DNA of 14,917 nt from Lachnospiraceae bacterium UBA7188. Lineage in GTDB: Bacteria; Bacillota; Clostridia; Lachnospirales; Lachnospiraceae. Position numbers and translations under genes: made by a program. The notes below the pieces were generated by a model. That model saw only the letters and a list, made by a program, of their open reading frames with translations. It was not told where the DNA came from and did no database searches. Numbering within the stretch: the stretch's first letter is position 1; each line of letters opens with the position of its first letter. Below, in pieces: positions 5,981 to 13,689 of the stretch. The stretch is from contig DKVC01000118.1 in NCBI GenBank assembly GCA_002490995.1, positions 1 through 14,917 of the forward strand, in the 5' to 3' direction.

Positions 5981-7435
5981 ATGAAAATCAGGACAAGATA
6001 TGCACCCAGCCCTACCGGAAGAATGCATGTAGGCAATCTGCGTTCCGCACTGTATGAATTTCTGATCGCAAAGCATGAGGGCGGTTCTTTTATGCTTCGA
6101 ATCGAAGATACGGACCAGGAGAGGTATGTGGAGGGGGCTACCGAGATTATTTACCGTACACTGGAGAAGGCAGGCCTGAAGCATGACGAGGGGCCGGATA
6201 AGGATGGCGGGTATGGCCCCTATGTGCAGAGCGAGAGGATCAAGACCGGCATCTATATGAAGTATGCCAAAGAACTGATCGAAAAAGGAGAAGCATATTA
6301 TTGCTTTTGCGATAAGGAGAGGCTCGCTTCCCTGAAAACGGAGGTGGTGGAGGGGAAAGAGATTACCATATATGACAAGCATTGCCTGTCCCTTTCAAAA
6401 GAGGAAGTGGAAGCTAATCTGGCTGCCGGCAGGCCCTTTGTCATCCGCCAGAACAATCCTTCCGAGGGGACTACCACCTTCCATGATGAGCTGTACGGGG
6501 ATATCACAGTGGAAAACGCGGAACTGGACGACATGATACTGATTAAATCCGACGGGTTTCCCACCTACAACTTTGCAAATGTAGTGGACGACCACACCAT
6601 GGACATTACCCATGTGGTGAGAGGGAATGAGTATCTTTCCTCAGCTCCGAAGTACACCAGGCTTTATGAGGCTTTTGGATGGGAGCCTCCCAAATATGTA
6701 CACCTGCCCCTTGTCACGGATGTCAATCACAAGAAGCTGGCAAAGCGGGGAGGAAGCACTTCCTTTGAGGATTTGCTGGAGCAGGGCTTTCTGACCGAGG
6801 CAATCGTGAATTTCATTGCGCTTCTGGGCTGGAGTCCGGAGAGCAACCGGGAAATCTTTACACTGGACGAGCTGATTCAGGAATTTGATTACCACAGGAT
6901 CAGCAAATCCCCCACGGTTTTCGACCTGGTGAAGCTGCGCTGGATGAACAGCGAGTATATCAAGGCGATGGACTTTGACGCATTCTACGGGATGGCGGAG
7001 CCTTATCTGAAGAAAGCGATTACGAAGGAGCTGGATCTGAAGAAAATCGCCGCAATGGTGAAGACCCGCATCGAGGTATTTCCCGATATTGTGGAGATGG
7101 TTGACTTCTTCGAGGCGCTGCCGGAGTATGACACCGCAATGTACACCCATAAGAAGATGAAGACAAACAGTGAGACATCGCTGGAAGTGCTCAGGGAAAT
7201 CCTTCCGCTTCTGGAAGCCCAGGAGGACTACAGCAACGATGCGCTGTATGCCACACTTGCGGGATATGTGGAGCAGAAGGGCTGTAAGAACGGCTATGTC
7301 ATGTGGCCCATACGCACTGCCGTATCCGGGAAGCAGACCACGCCTGCAGGCGCCACGGAAATTATGGAGATCCTGGGCAAGGAGGAGTCCCTGGCCAGAA
7401 TCCGCAGGGGGATCGAGCTGCTGCAGAGCGCTTAA
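5981..7435 (+). CDS. gltX: Glutamyl-tRNA synthetase
   Basis: A 484-residue class I aminoacyl-tRNA synthetase that charges tRNA-Glu with glutamate in the cytoplasm; in most Firmicutes the same enzyme also charges tRNA-Gln for later amidation. The HIGH-type motif is HVGN (residues 16-19) within TRYAPSPTGRMHVGNLRSAL, and the KMSKR-type loop is KLAKR (252-256) within HKKLAKRGGSTSFEDLLEQGF. LRIEDTDQER (39-48) and the VVDDHTMDITHVVRGNEYL block (201-219) are typical. The C-terminal helical anticodon-binding part is complete. The CFCDK region (108-112) keeps Cys residues of the zinc-binding subdomain type only in part. ATG at 5981 has AGAGG about 8 nt upstream. It appears to be transcribed alone. Confidence 0.96.
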   Translation: MKIRTRYAPSPTGRMHVGNLRSALYEFLIAKHEGGSFMLRIEDTDQERYVEGATEIIYRTLEKAGLKHDEGPDKDGGYGPYVQSERIKTGIYMKYAKELIEKGEAYYCFCDKERLASLKTEVVEGKEITIYDKHCLSLSKEEVEANLAAGRPFVIRQNNPSEGTTTFHDELYGDITVENAELDDMILIKSDGFPTYNFANVVDDHTMDITHVVRGNEYLSSAPKYTRLYEAFGWEPPKYVHLPLVTDVNHKKLAKRGGSTSFEDLLEQGFLTEAIVNFIALLGWSPESNREIFTLDELIQEFDYHRISKSPTVFDLVKLRWMNSEYIKAMDFDAFYGMAEPYLKKAITKELDLKKIAAMVKTRIEVFPDIVEMVDFFEALPEYDTAMYTHKKMKTNSETSLEVLREILPLLEAQEDYSNDALYATLAGYVEQKGCKNGYVMWPIRTAVSGKQTTPAGATEIMEILGKEESLARIRRGIELLQSA

Positions 7436-7509
7436 TTTCCTTAATATTGATACAAAATTATAAGTGAGCTGTACCGGCAAAATATACTCGCGTTAAAAAC
7501 ATTAAGAAG

Positions 7510-7539
7510 TTGCAGCGGTTATTTTCCGACAATTCCTAA
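7510..7539 (+). repeat. Dispersed repeat copy D
   Basis: A perfect copy of the core ATTTTCCGACAATTCCTAA (7521-7539), preceded by TTGCAGCGGTT. Compared with the reverse complement of 4413-4442 it agrees at 29 of 30 positions, so copies B and D form long inverted repeats on either side of the peptidase and gltX genes. A weak possible left arm of its own lies at about 7470-7490 (CCGGCAAAATATAC). The copy sits in the 148-nt gap between gltX and the lipoprotein gene. Confidence 0.75.
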
Positions 7540-7548
7540 AGAAGTGTA

Positions 7549-7565
7549 TACCGACAATTTCTAAG
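7549..7565 (+). repeat. Dispersed repeat partial copy E
   Basis: TACCGACAATTTCTAAG agrees with the matching part of the core at 15 of 17 positions and follows copy D in the same orientation at a 25-nt offset. It ends only 18 nt before the lipoprotein start codon and abuts its ribosome site, so it lies in the leader or operator region of that gene. Confidence 0.6.
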
Positions 7566-7583
7566 AGGGAAGGAAGTATAAAA

Positions 7584-9881
7584 ATGATGTTTAAGAAGAA
7601 TGCAGTTTACCGGCGGATTCTGGCACTGGGACTGGCCGCGGCCATGACGCTGTCCCTGGCAGCCTGCGGCAAAACCGGGGAAGCGGAGGCGGAGCAAAAG
7701 GAATGGGTCTGGGTTCCGGAATTTGTTGCGATTGATGATGAGAATGTTTCCTATTATGATATGCAGCTGGCAGGGGACGGGCTCTTTTATCTTTCCTATG
7801 ATTATGATGAAGCCACAGAGACCTCTTCCCAGAGTATCTGCAAATATTCCCTGGCAGACGGCAGTATAACGAAGACACCTTTGTCTTATGCAGAGGAAAA
7901 GAACTGGAATCTGAACCGCACGGTCTTTGCAGAGGACGGCAGCATGTATGGGGTGGCAAATGTCTATAATGAGGATTACAGTGAGTCTGAGACCTGGCTG
8001 TGCAAATTTGATGCCCAGGGCAATCAGTTATTTGCGGAGGACATGACGGAGCTGGTGAATGACAGTTACGTGGATTCCATGGCCATGGACGGGGAGGGGA
8101 GGATCTATATCTCAGGAGATTCCAATATCTGGCTGTTTGATCAGGACGGAAGGAATCAGGGCAGCGTGTCCCTGGATACCAGCGGTAACGGATGGATCCG
8201 CTCCATGGGCAGAGGGAAGAACGGGAAGGTCTATGTCTGTTACTACAACAATGACGGTTATGACCTGGCGGATATTGACTTTGAGGGCAAAAAGACCGGA
8301 AATACCTATGATGATTTTCCGGCGGGCAATGGTGACAGGCTGGTGTCCGGAATCGACAGGGATTTCCTGGTGCAGGACGGCAGCAGGGTATTTGAATATG
8401 ATACGGAGAGCCAGACTTCGGAGGAGCTTTTCAGCTGGCTGGACAGCGATATCAACGGCTATAATGTGCAGAATTTCTGGGCACTGGAGGACGGGCGTAT
8501 CCTTGCCGTCACCATGGATTGGGAAAACGATGACAATGGAATTGCGCTGTTGACAAAGAAAAAAGCAAGTGAGGTACCCCAAAAGGAGGTCGTTGTCGTG
8601 GGAACGCTCTACGGGGACTCCAGCATTCAGGCAGAGGCAGTGAAGTTTAACAAAGCCAATGAAAAATATCGTATCAGTATCCGGGAATATCTGGATTTCA
8701 ACAACTGGAACGGCGAAGGAGAAGACGCTTACAGGGCTTATATGGCGGACGGAATCAACCGGATGAACAATGACATCACATCAGGCAACTGTCCCGACAT
8801 TCTGGATCTCACCGGCGTGAACATGAAGCAGCTGGCAGCGAAGGGGGTTTTCGAGGACCTGAACGGTTATCTGGAGAAGAGTGATAAGCTGAACCGTTCC
8901 GATTTTCTGGAGAATATACTGGATGCCTATACCCTGGGAGGAGCTTTGGTCAGCATTCCCTACAGTTTTCAGATGCAGACCGTGGTGGGGAAGGCTTCGG
9001 AGGTAGGAAGCGGGATGGGATGGACCATTGAGGAACTGATTGCCTACGCGGACGCTCATCCGGACGCCCAGCTTTTCGACAATGTGTCCAAGGATCAGAT
9101 CATGATGTATCTGATGATGTATAATGCGGATTCCTTTGTGGACTGGACTACCGGGGAATGCCGTTTTGACACGAATGAGTTTAAAAATATACTGAATTTC
9201 GTGAATCGGTTTCCGGACGAGGTAAACTGGGAAGAGGGAGATCTGTCCACACCCAGCAAGATTCAGCGGGGAGATGTGCTTCTCTATGAGGCGAATCTGT
9301 ATAACTTTGACGAGATACAGGTGTCCAATGAGATTTTCCAGGGGGATGCCGCTTTTATCGGCTATCCCACTATGGACGGCAGCGCGGGTTGCATGCTTTC
9401 ACCCTTCCAGTCCTATGCCATTCTGTCCAAAGCCAGACAGAAGGAGGGAGCATGGGAGTTCCTGGAAAGTTTCCTGGCGAGGGAGATCGATCCGGAGAGG
9501 GGCAGCTTATTTGGTTTCCCCACCAGGAAGAGTATGCTGAATGCCATGGCGGAGGAAGCTGTCAAGGTAGAATACTATACGGACGAGAACGGAGAGATTG
9601 TTCTGGACGAGGAAGGGGAGGCGATTGTCATTGGAGGGGGAGGTGGTTTCTCCTACAGCGACGGTTGGAGCTATGACTACCGCATTCCCACCCAGGAAGA
9701 GGTAGATCTGACCATGTCCCTGATAGAGACTGCCAGGCCGGTGTCCTATTCCCAGGGGGATGAGGTCCTCAATATCATCAGTGAGGAAGCGGCTGGTTTC
9801 TACCAGGGACAGAAGAGCGTGGACGAGGTGGCTTCGGTGATACAGAGCCGCGTCAAAATCTATGTGGACGAGAACAGGTAA
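7584..9881 (+). CDS. Large lipoprotein: propeller-like N-terminal part fused to an ABC-type solute-binding domain
   Basis: A 765-residue secreted lipoprotein. The N terminus has a basic start, a hydrophobic core and the lipobox LAAC (residues 25-28), with Cys28 as the lipidated residue. Residues about 45-325 contain recurring short DG-x-x-Y/F strand patterns (for example GDGLFYL, EDGSMYG, GEGRIYIS, KNGKVYV, EDGRILAV), suggesting a beta-propeller. Residues about 335-765 resemble extracellular solute-binding proteins of carbohydrate ABC importers: VVVVGTLYGDSSIQAEAVKFNKAN, CPDILDLTG, FEDLNGYLEKS, and the C-terminal EEAAGFYQGQKSVDEVASVIQSRVKIYV. A glycine run (685-689) lies in the C-terminal third. 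AAGGAAG (7570-7576) lies 7 nt before the ATG. No permease or ATPase genes are adjacent, so ligand and partner are unknown; it may bind sugars or peptides at the surface without its own importer (inference). Confidence 0.85.
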   Translation: MMFKKNAVYRRILALGLAAAMTLSLAACGKTGEAEAEQKEWVWVPEFVAIDDENVSYYDMQLAGDGLFYLSYDYDEATETSSQSICKYSLADGSITKTPLSYAEEKNWNLNRTVFAEDGSMYGVANVYNEDYSESETWLCKFDAQGNQLFAEDMTELVNDSYVDSMAMDGEGRIYISGDSNIWLFDQDGRNQGSVSLDTSGNGWIRSMGRGKNGKVYVCYYNNDGYDLADIDFEGKKTGNTYDDFPAGNGDRLVSGIDRDFLVQDGSRVFEYDTESQTSEELFSWLDSDINGYNVQNFWALEDGRILAVTMDWENDDNGIALLTKKKASEVPQKEVVVVGTLYGDSSIQAEAVKFNKANEKYRISIREYLDFNNWNGEGEDAYRAYMADGINRMNNDITSGNCPDILDLTGVNMKQLAAKGVFEDLNGYLEKSDKLNRSDFLENILDAYTLGGALVSIPYSFQMQTVVGKASEVGSGMGWTIEELIAYADAHPDAQLFDNVSKDQIMMYLMMYNADSFVDWTTGECRFDTNEFKNILNFVNRFPDEVNWEEGDLSTPSKIQRGDVLLYEANLYNFDEIQVSNEIFQGDAAFIGYPTMDGSAGCMLSPFQSYAILSKARQKEGAWEFLESFLAREIDPERGSLFGFPTRKSMLNAMAEEAVKVEYYTDENGEIVLDEEGEAIVIGGGGGFSYSDGWSYDYRIPTQEEVDLTMSLIETARPVSYSQGDEVLNIISEEAAGFYQGQKSVDEVASVIQSRVKIYVDENR

Positions 9882-9902
9882 TGTCTGCTGTAAGCCATTT
9901 CC

Positions 9903-10973
9903 TTAATAATAGCCCAGAACCTCGGTGGCAGCGCCGTCTTTGAGCACAGCCAGTACAGGACCGTCCAGCCGGATGGTTCCTGTGCCGCTTTGCAGGAACA
10001 GAAAGTGGCTGCAGTAGAGCAGATTGCCGGACCGGAACATGTTCATGGGGTCATAACCGCAGATGACGGCAGGACAGTCTGTGTAAGGATTGTTTTTTCG
10101 GTGCTCAGACACAATGCGGTCCTGCTTTTCCGTCAGTTTCCGGAACTCAATGCAGATAGCCTCACAGTTTTGGGAATGGCACAATGGACTGGGCTCCGGC
10201 AGGGCTGTCCGCAGGGGATTCTGCCGGAACACGGGCAGTTCGCCGAATTCGTTTTTCAGGGGCGGCTGGAAGCGCTCTATTGCCAGACAGAAGAGTGTGC
10301 CTGTATAGTATGACAATCTACGGGTGTCGAACAACAGGGGCAGGTCATTCCGCAATTTGCCGAGATAATCCTTTATAATGGCAAGGTATTTGGCAGGGTT
10401 TATGAATTTCAGGGCTTTTAATCCCACAAATTCGGCTACGCCCTCTGCGGTTTCCGCTTTAAGCTCTTCCTGCATATACTCGCCGTATCGGCTGAAGCGG
10501 GAGTTTCTGAGGGCGAAGAATTGCAGCAGGGCTTCCGGTATGGGAGAATCCCCATTCTCTGGCTCCTGGGAAAAAGAGTCCGCCAGATATTGGTTTTCCA
10601 GATATTTGCCGGTATAATACCCGAAATCTGCCGGGGCGTTGAGCAGCTTCAGATCATTGGGAAACCTTGTCTCGCCGCTCTCATACTGGAAGCAGTGGAA
10701 CATTTCATGGACGATTTGGTAGGTGAGGAGTTCTGTGTCCAAAGCGGATTCTTCTCCGTATCCCATGTCCCAGATTGCAATATATTCCCCGTCCAGGCAG
10801 ATTGCGGTATTGGCGAGGAATCTTTCGTCGTAGGGAAGGAGTTCTCCGTCCAGACAGACCTGTTCCTGGGTATAGAGGGCAAACCGGTATTTGTGAAAGC
10901 CCGGGTGCAGCAGGGAAAAATCCAGTTTCTGTATCTTTTTTTCTACATCCTGGTAGACAGATAATAAATTCAT
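9903..10973 (-). CDS. Unnamed protein with an HExxH zinc-peptidase motif
   Basis: A 356-residue protein I cannot assign to a named family. YQIVHEMFHCFQYE (about 85-98) contains HEMFH at 89-93, the HExxH zinc-binding and catalytic motif, preceded by a strand-like segment with IAIWDMGYG. EGVAEFVGLKAL (177-188) could supply the third ligand, a Glu (177 or 181), as in gluzincins. No signal peptide or membrane helix is visible, so it is probably cytoplasmic. The C-terminal half (about 200-356) is rich in aromatic residues and has no recognisable motif. It begins 30 nt after tldE on the same strand with AAAGGCGG upstream of its ATG, so it is probably the last gene of that operon. It converges on the lipoprotein gene, with only 21 nt between the two stop codons and no obvious terminator there. 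Peptidase activity is inferred from the motif alone. Confidence 0.65.
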   Translation of the reverse strand: MNLLSVYQDVEKKIQKLDFSLLHPGFHKYRFALYTQEQVCLDGELLPYDERFLANTAICLDGEYIAIWDMGYGEESALDTELLTYQIVHEMFHCFQYESGETRFPNDLKLLNAPADFGYYTGKYLENQYLADSFSQEPENGDSPIPEALLQFFALRNSRFSRYGEYMQEELKAETAEGVAEFVGLKALKFINPAKYLAIIKDYLGKLRNDLPLLFDTRRLSYYTGTLFCLAIERFQPPLKNEFGELPVFRQNPLRTALPEPSPLCHSQNCEAICIEFRKLTEKQDRIVSEHRKNNPYTDCPAVICGYDPMNMFRSGNLLYCSHFLFLQSGTGTIRLDGPVLAVLKDGAATEVLGYY

Positions 10974-11003
10974 GGAAACCGCCTTTCTTAGGATCAGTCG
11001 TCC

Positions 11004-12302
11004 TTACTTTCCTGAAATCACAACCTTGTCAAAGGCCATATAAGGAAGCACGGTGCTGCCGTCCGCCACGGTTTCTTTGGAGATTGCCACCAGGTTATTC
11101 AGGAGATCCGCCAGATTTCCGTTGATCATGGTCTCGCTGACGGCACCCTTGATCTGGCCGTCCTCCACCAGGAAGCTGTTCTTGGCCACGCCGGAGAAAT
11201 CTCCGTTGGTGCCGGGCTGTCCGCCGGAAAATCTGCCGATGATAAGGCCTCTTTTGATATTTCCGATCATGTCCTCATAGGGGGTGTCGCTGCCCTCTAT
11301 CACCAGAGAGAAAGAGGTATTTTTCGCCGGGGCAAAGCCGGATTTGTTCGCCACATACAGGGAGAGCAGGAAGGATTTCAGCACGCCGTCTTTGATCAGG
11401 TCGTAATCCTCTGCCCGGAAGCCGTCGGCGGTGTATCTCTGCCCGCACACGATACGGGGATCCCCCGGCTTCATGGAAATGGTGAGCCGTTTGTCCGCCA
11501 CCTGTTTGTCCAGTTTGTCCAGCCAGATACTGGTCTTTTCCAGGACGACGCCGTCGGAGGCAAAATTGGAGATGGCGCTGCCCAGGAATTCTCCCAGGCT
11601 GCCCGGGGTGAGTACAATGACACCCTCGAATTTACCCTCCACGGGGATGGTGGACAGCTGTGCCTCGGTATCGCTCAAATCCTTTTCCACGGAACCCATT
11701 TCGATGAAAGGCTTATCCAGCTTGTCTGTGTAAATCCCGCTGCCAAAGAAAGAGGTGGTAGCCTCCCCCTCGTGGGCGGAGAACATCAGGGAGACGGAAT
11801 AGGCGCCCTCGAAAGTCTCGAATTCCGTGCCGTTGGTATTTCGGTAGACGGAATGGATCTTATCGTGGCTTACAATCATCTGCTCCATAAGGATTTTGGG
11901 ATGTCTCTCTTTGATATCTGCCATCAGTTCTTTGGTGCGCCGGAAGAACAGGTCGATATCTGGCTCGTAAGCGCCCTCCCGGAAGATTTCGTTTTCCTGC
12001 ACGGGGGCAATGTCGAAAGCCTCGTCGGCCATGCCGGATTCCGCGGACTTGATGCAGTCCCGGACGGCGCCTTCCACGGCCGCGTCGTCAAACTGATTTG
12101 TGAAGGCGGAGCCTTTTTTCTGGTCTTTATAAGCCGTGATGGAAAGGCTGCGGTCAAACAGGGTCCGGAACAGGGAGAATTCCCCGCCGTCCACATTAAA
12201 TTCATGTTTTTCCTTCTCTGTTACGGTGTACTGTGCCTTTTGGGCACCGGCACTTAACAGGAGATTTTTTGTCTTTTCGGCGATTTTTTTAATGTCTGTC
12301 AT
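11004..12302 (-). CDS. tldE: TldE/PmbA family metalloprotease subunit
   Basis: A 432-residue TldD/PmbA-family protein corresponding to the TldE (PmbA) subunit. In E. coli, TldE pairs with TldD to form a protease that acts on unfolded peptides such as the microcin B17 leader and CcdA; TldE itself lacks the zinc motif, and no HExxxH is seen here. Family segments include LSITAYKDQKKGSAFTNQ (53-70), VIVLTPGSLGEFLGSAI (228-244), and the C-terminal GDFSGVAKNSFLVEDGQIKG followed by AVSETMINGNLADLLNNL (about 367-404). The start has AGGAGGT 7 nt upstream, inside the end of tldD, and only one base separates the tldD stop from this ATG, so translation is probably coupled. Assignment as TldE rather than a second TldD rests on the missing motif and the partner gene upstream. 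Confidence 0.9.
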   Translation of the reverse strand: MTDIKKIAEKTKNLLLSAGAQKAQYTVTEKEKHEFNVDGGEFSLFRTLFDRSLSITAYKDQKKGSAFTNQFDDAAVEGAVRDCIKSAESGMADEAFDIAPVQENEIFREGAYEPDIDLFFRRTKELMADIKERHPKILMEQMIVSHDKIHSVYRNTNGTEFETFEGAYSVSLMFSAHEGEATTSFFGSGIYTDKLDKPFIEMGSVEKDLSDTEAQLSTIPVEGKFEGVIVLTPGSLGEFLGSAISNFASDGVVLEKTSIWLDKLDKQVADKRLTISMKPGDPRIVCGQRYTADGFRAEDYDLIKDGVLKSFLLSLYVANKSGFAPAKNTSFSLVIEGSDTPYEDMIGNIKRGLIIGRFSGGQPGTNGDFSGVAKNSFLVEDGQIKGAVSETMINGNLADLLNNLVAISKETVADGSTVLPYMAFDKVVISGK

Positions 12303-12303
12303 G

Positions 12304-13689
12304 TCAACGACCTCCTATCATAACCTTGCAGCGAAGGGCAGGACCGCCCATTCCCACAGGCATAGGCTGCTTTTTGCCGCAGTATCCGGCACTGCTCCAT
12401 TCCACGGTATCCGACACCATATCCACGGTTTTCAACATGTTGAAGGCCACGCCGGAGATGGTGGTGTCCAGAAGCGCCCGGCCCAGTTTGCCGTTCTTGA
12501 TCTCATAACCCATATTGACACCGAACATGAATTCACCGGTGGTGTCGGCCTGGCCGTTGGTGCTGGTGATCAGGTAGTAGCCGTCGTCCACGGAAGCGAT
12601 GATGTCTTCCAGCTTGTCCTTGCCCGGAAGCACGGAGGTATTCCGCATACGGATCAGTGGTTCATCGGAGAAGCTCCAGGCCCTTGCATTGCCCTGGGGC
12701 TTCATGCCGAAATGCTGTGCGCTTTCCCTGCTGTTCATATAGCCGGTGAGAATGCCGTCGCGTATCAGGACGGCGTCTTCCGCAGGTGTTCCCTCGTCGT
12801 CCAGGTAAACAGGGAGAGGCGCCGGTTTGCCGAAGGCGGTGTGGGCGAAATCCACCAGGCTTACCAGTACGGAGGCTACGCATTTGTGCAGCGCAGGACC
12901 CGCCACGGAGCCGCCCAGCACCAGGTCAGCCTCCACAGTATGCCCTACAGCCTCATGGGCCAGCATGCCGGACATGAAGCCGCTTAAAACTACAGTCTTG
13001 TAGCCGGCTTCGGGGTAAACTCCTTCCCGTTTCTTCATGATCTGTTCATACAGGGTATCGATTTCCGGGTAAAGCAAAGCCGGGTCGGTAAAATTCTCGA
13101 TAAAGAGACCGGAGCCTCCCACGGTTTTAAAAAGCTCCACAGGGGTGCCGGAAGGGGTTTCCGTATTCATAAATACATAGACATAGCTCCTGGGCGCACA
13201 GATATGCCCGTCGTAGCCGTCCGAAGTGCAGATGATTTTTTCCATGGAATCTTCCACGACGACAACGGAGCGGCTGGAAAGACCCGGATATTTGTCCGTG
13301 ATATATCCGTCCAGAGCCCTGGCAAATTCTACGTATTGTTTCTGGTCCGTATCCTGAAGCTTTCTGTTCAGGGGAATGCCGCCGCAGGGAATGACGGGCA
13401 GGGGACCTTTACCACGGCCGGCGTGGGTGTCCATGAAGCGGGCGTTCTCCGTGGCTGCTTTCAGGACGGTTTCGGCGGCGTCACCGGAGCATTCCGCTAT
13501 GGAAGAGAAACCGTAGACGCCGTTTTGATAGACTCTGGCGCTTGTGCCGGAGCTTTCCATTCTGGCGTTGCCGGTGAGATTGCCCTGGATCATGGAGACC
13601 TGCCTGCTGCGGCTTTTCTGTTCCCTCAATTCGGTGTGTACACCGGAGGAAAAGAGGGATTTTTTGTCTGAGATATGATCTTCTAACAT
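12304..13689 (-). CDS. tldD: TldD zinc metalloprotease
   Basis: A 461-residue TldD, the catalytic subunit of the TldD/TldE protease. The HExxxH motif is HEAVGH at 245-250 within SGMLAHEAVGHTVEADLVLGG. The C-terminal Cys that completes the zinc site in E. coli TldD is matched by Cys437 in GYCGKKQPMPVG. The DDEGTPAEDAVLIRDGILTGYMNSRESA segment (297-324) is also typical, as is QGNARAWSFSDEPLIRMRNT. Length is close to the E. coli protein. The ATG at 13689 overlaps the end of the upstream response-regulator gene by 7 nt, with AGGAGGT 6 nt upstream inside that gene. Natural substrates cannot be read from the window; no small precursor-peptide gene is evident nearby. Confidence 0.94.
   Translation of the reverse strand: MLEDHISDKKSLFSSGVHTELREQKSRSRQVSMIQGNLTGNARMESSGTSARVYQNGVYGFSSIAECSGDAAETVLKAATENARFMDTHAGRGKGPLPVIPCGGIPLNRKLQDTDQKQYVEFARALDGYITDKYPGLSSRSVVVVEDSMEKIICTSDGYDGHICAPRSYVYVFMNTETPSGTPVELFKTVGGSGLFIENFTDPALLYPEIDTLYEQIMKKREGVYPEAGYKTVVLSGFMSGMLAHEAVGHTVEADLVLGGSVAGPALHKCVASVLVSLVDFAHTAFGKPAPLPVYLDDEGTPAEDAVLIRDGILTGYMNSRESAQHFGMKPQGNARAWSFSDEPLIRMRNTSVLPGKDKLEDIIASVDDGYYLITSTNGQADTTGEFMFGVNMGYEIKNGKLGRALLDTTISGVAFNMLKTVDMVSDTVEWSSAGYCGKKQPMPVGMGGPALRCKVMIGGR

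Noticed and set aside
5875..6057. Leader peptide reading frame with Met/Glu-rich repeats overlapping the gltX start
   Set aside because: It lacks a ribosome site and its repetitive content follows from the DNA palindromes; it runs into gltX in another frame.
9882..9902. Bidirectional terminator between the convergent lipoprotein and HExxH genes
   Set aside because: The 21-nt gap has no stem followed by a T run on either strand.
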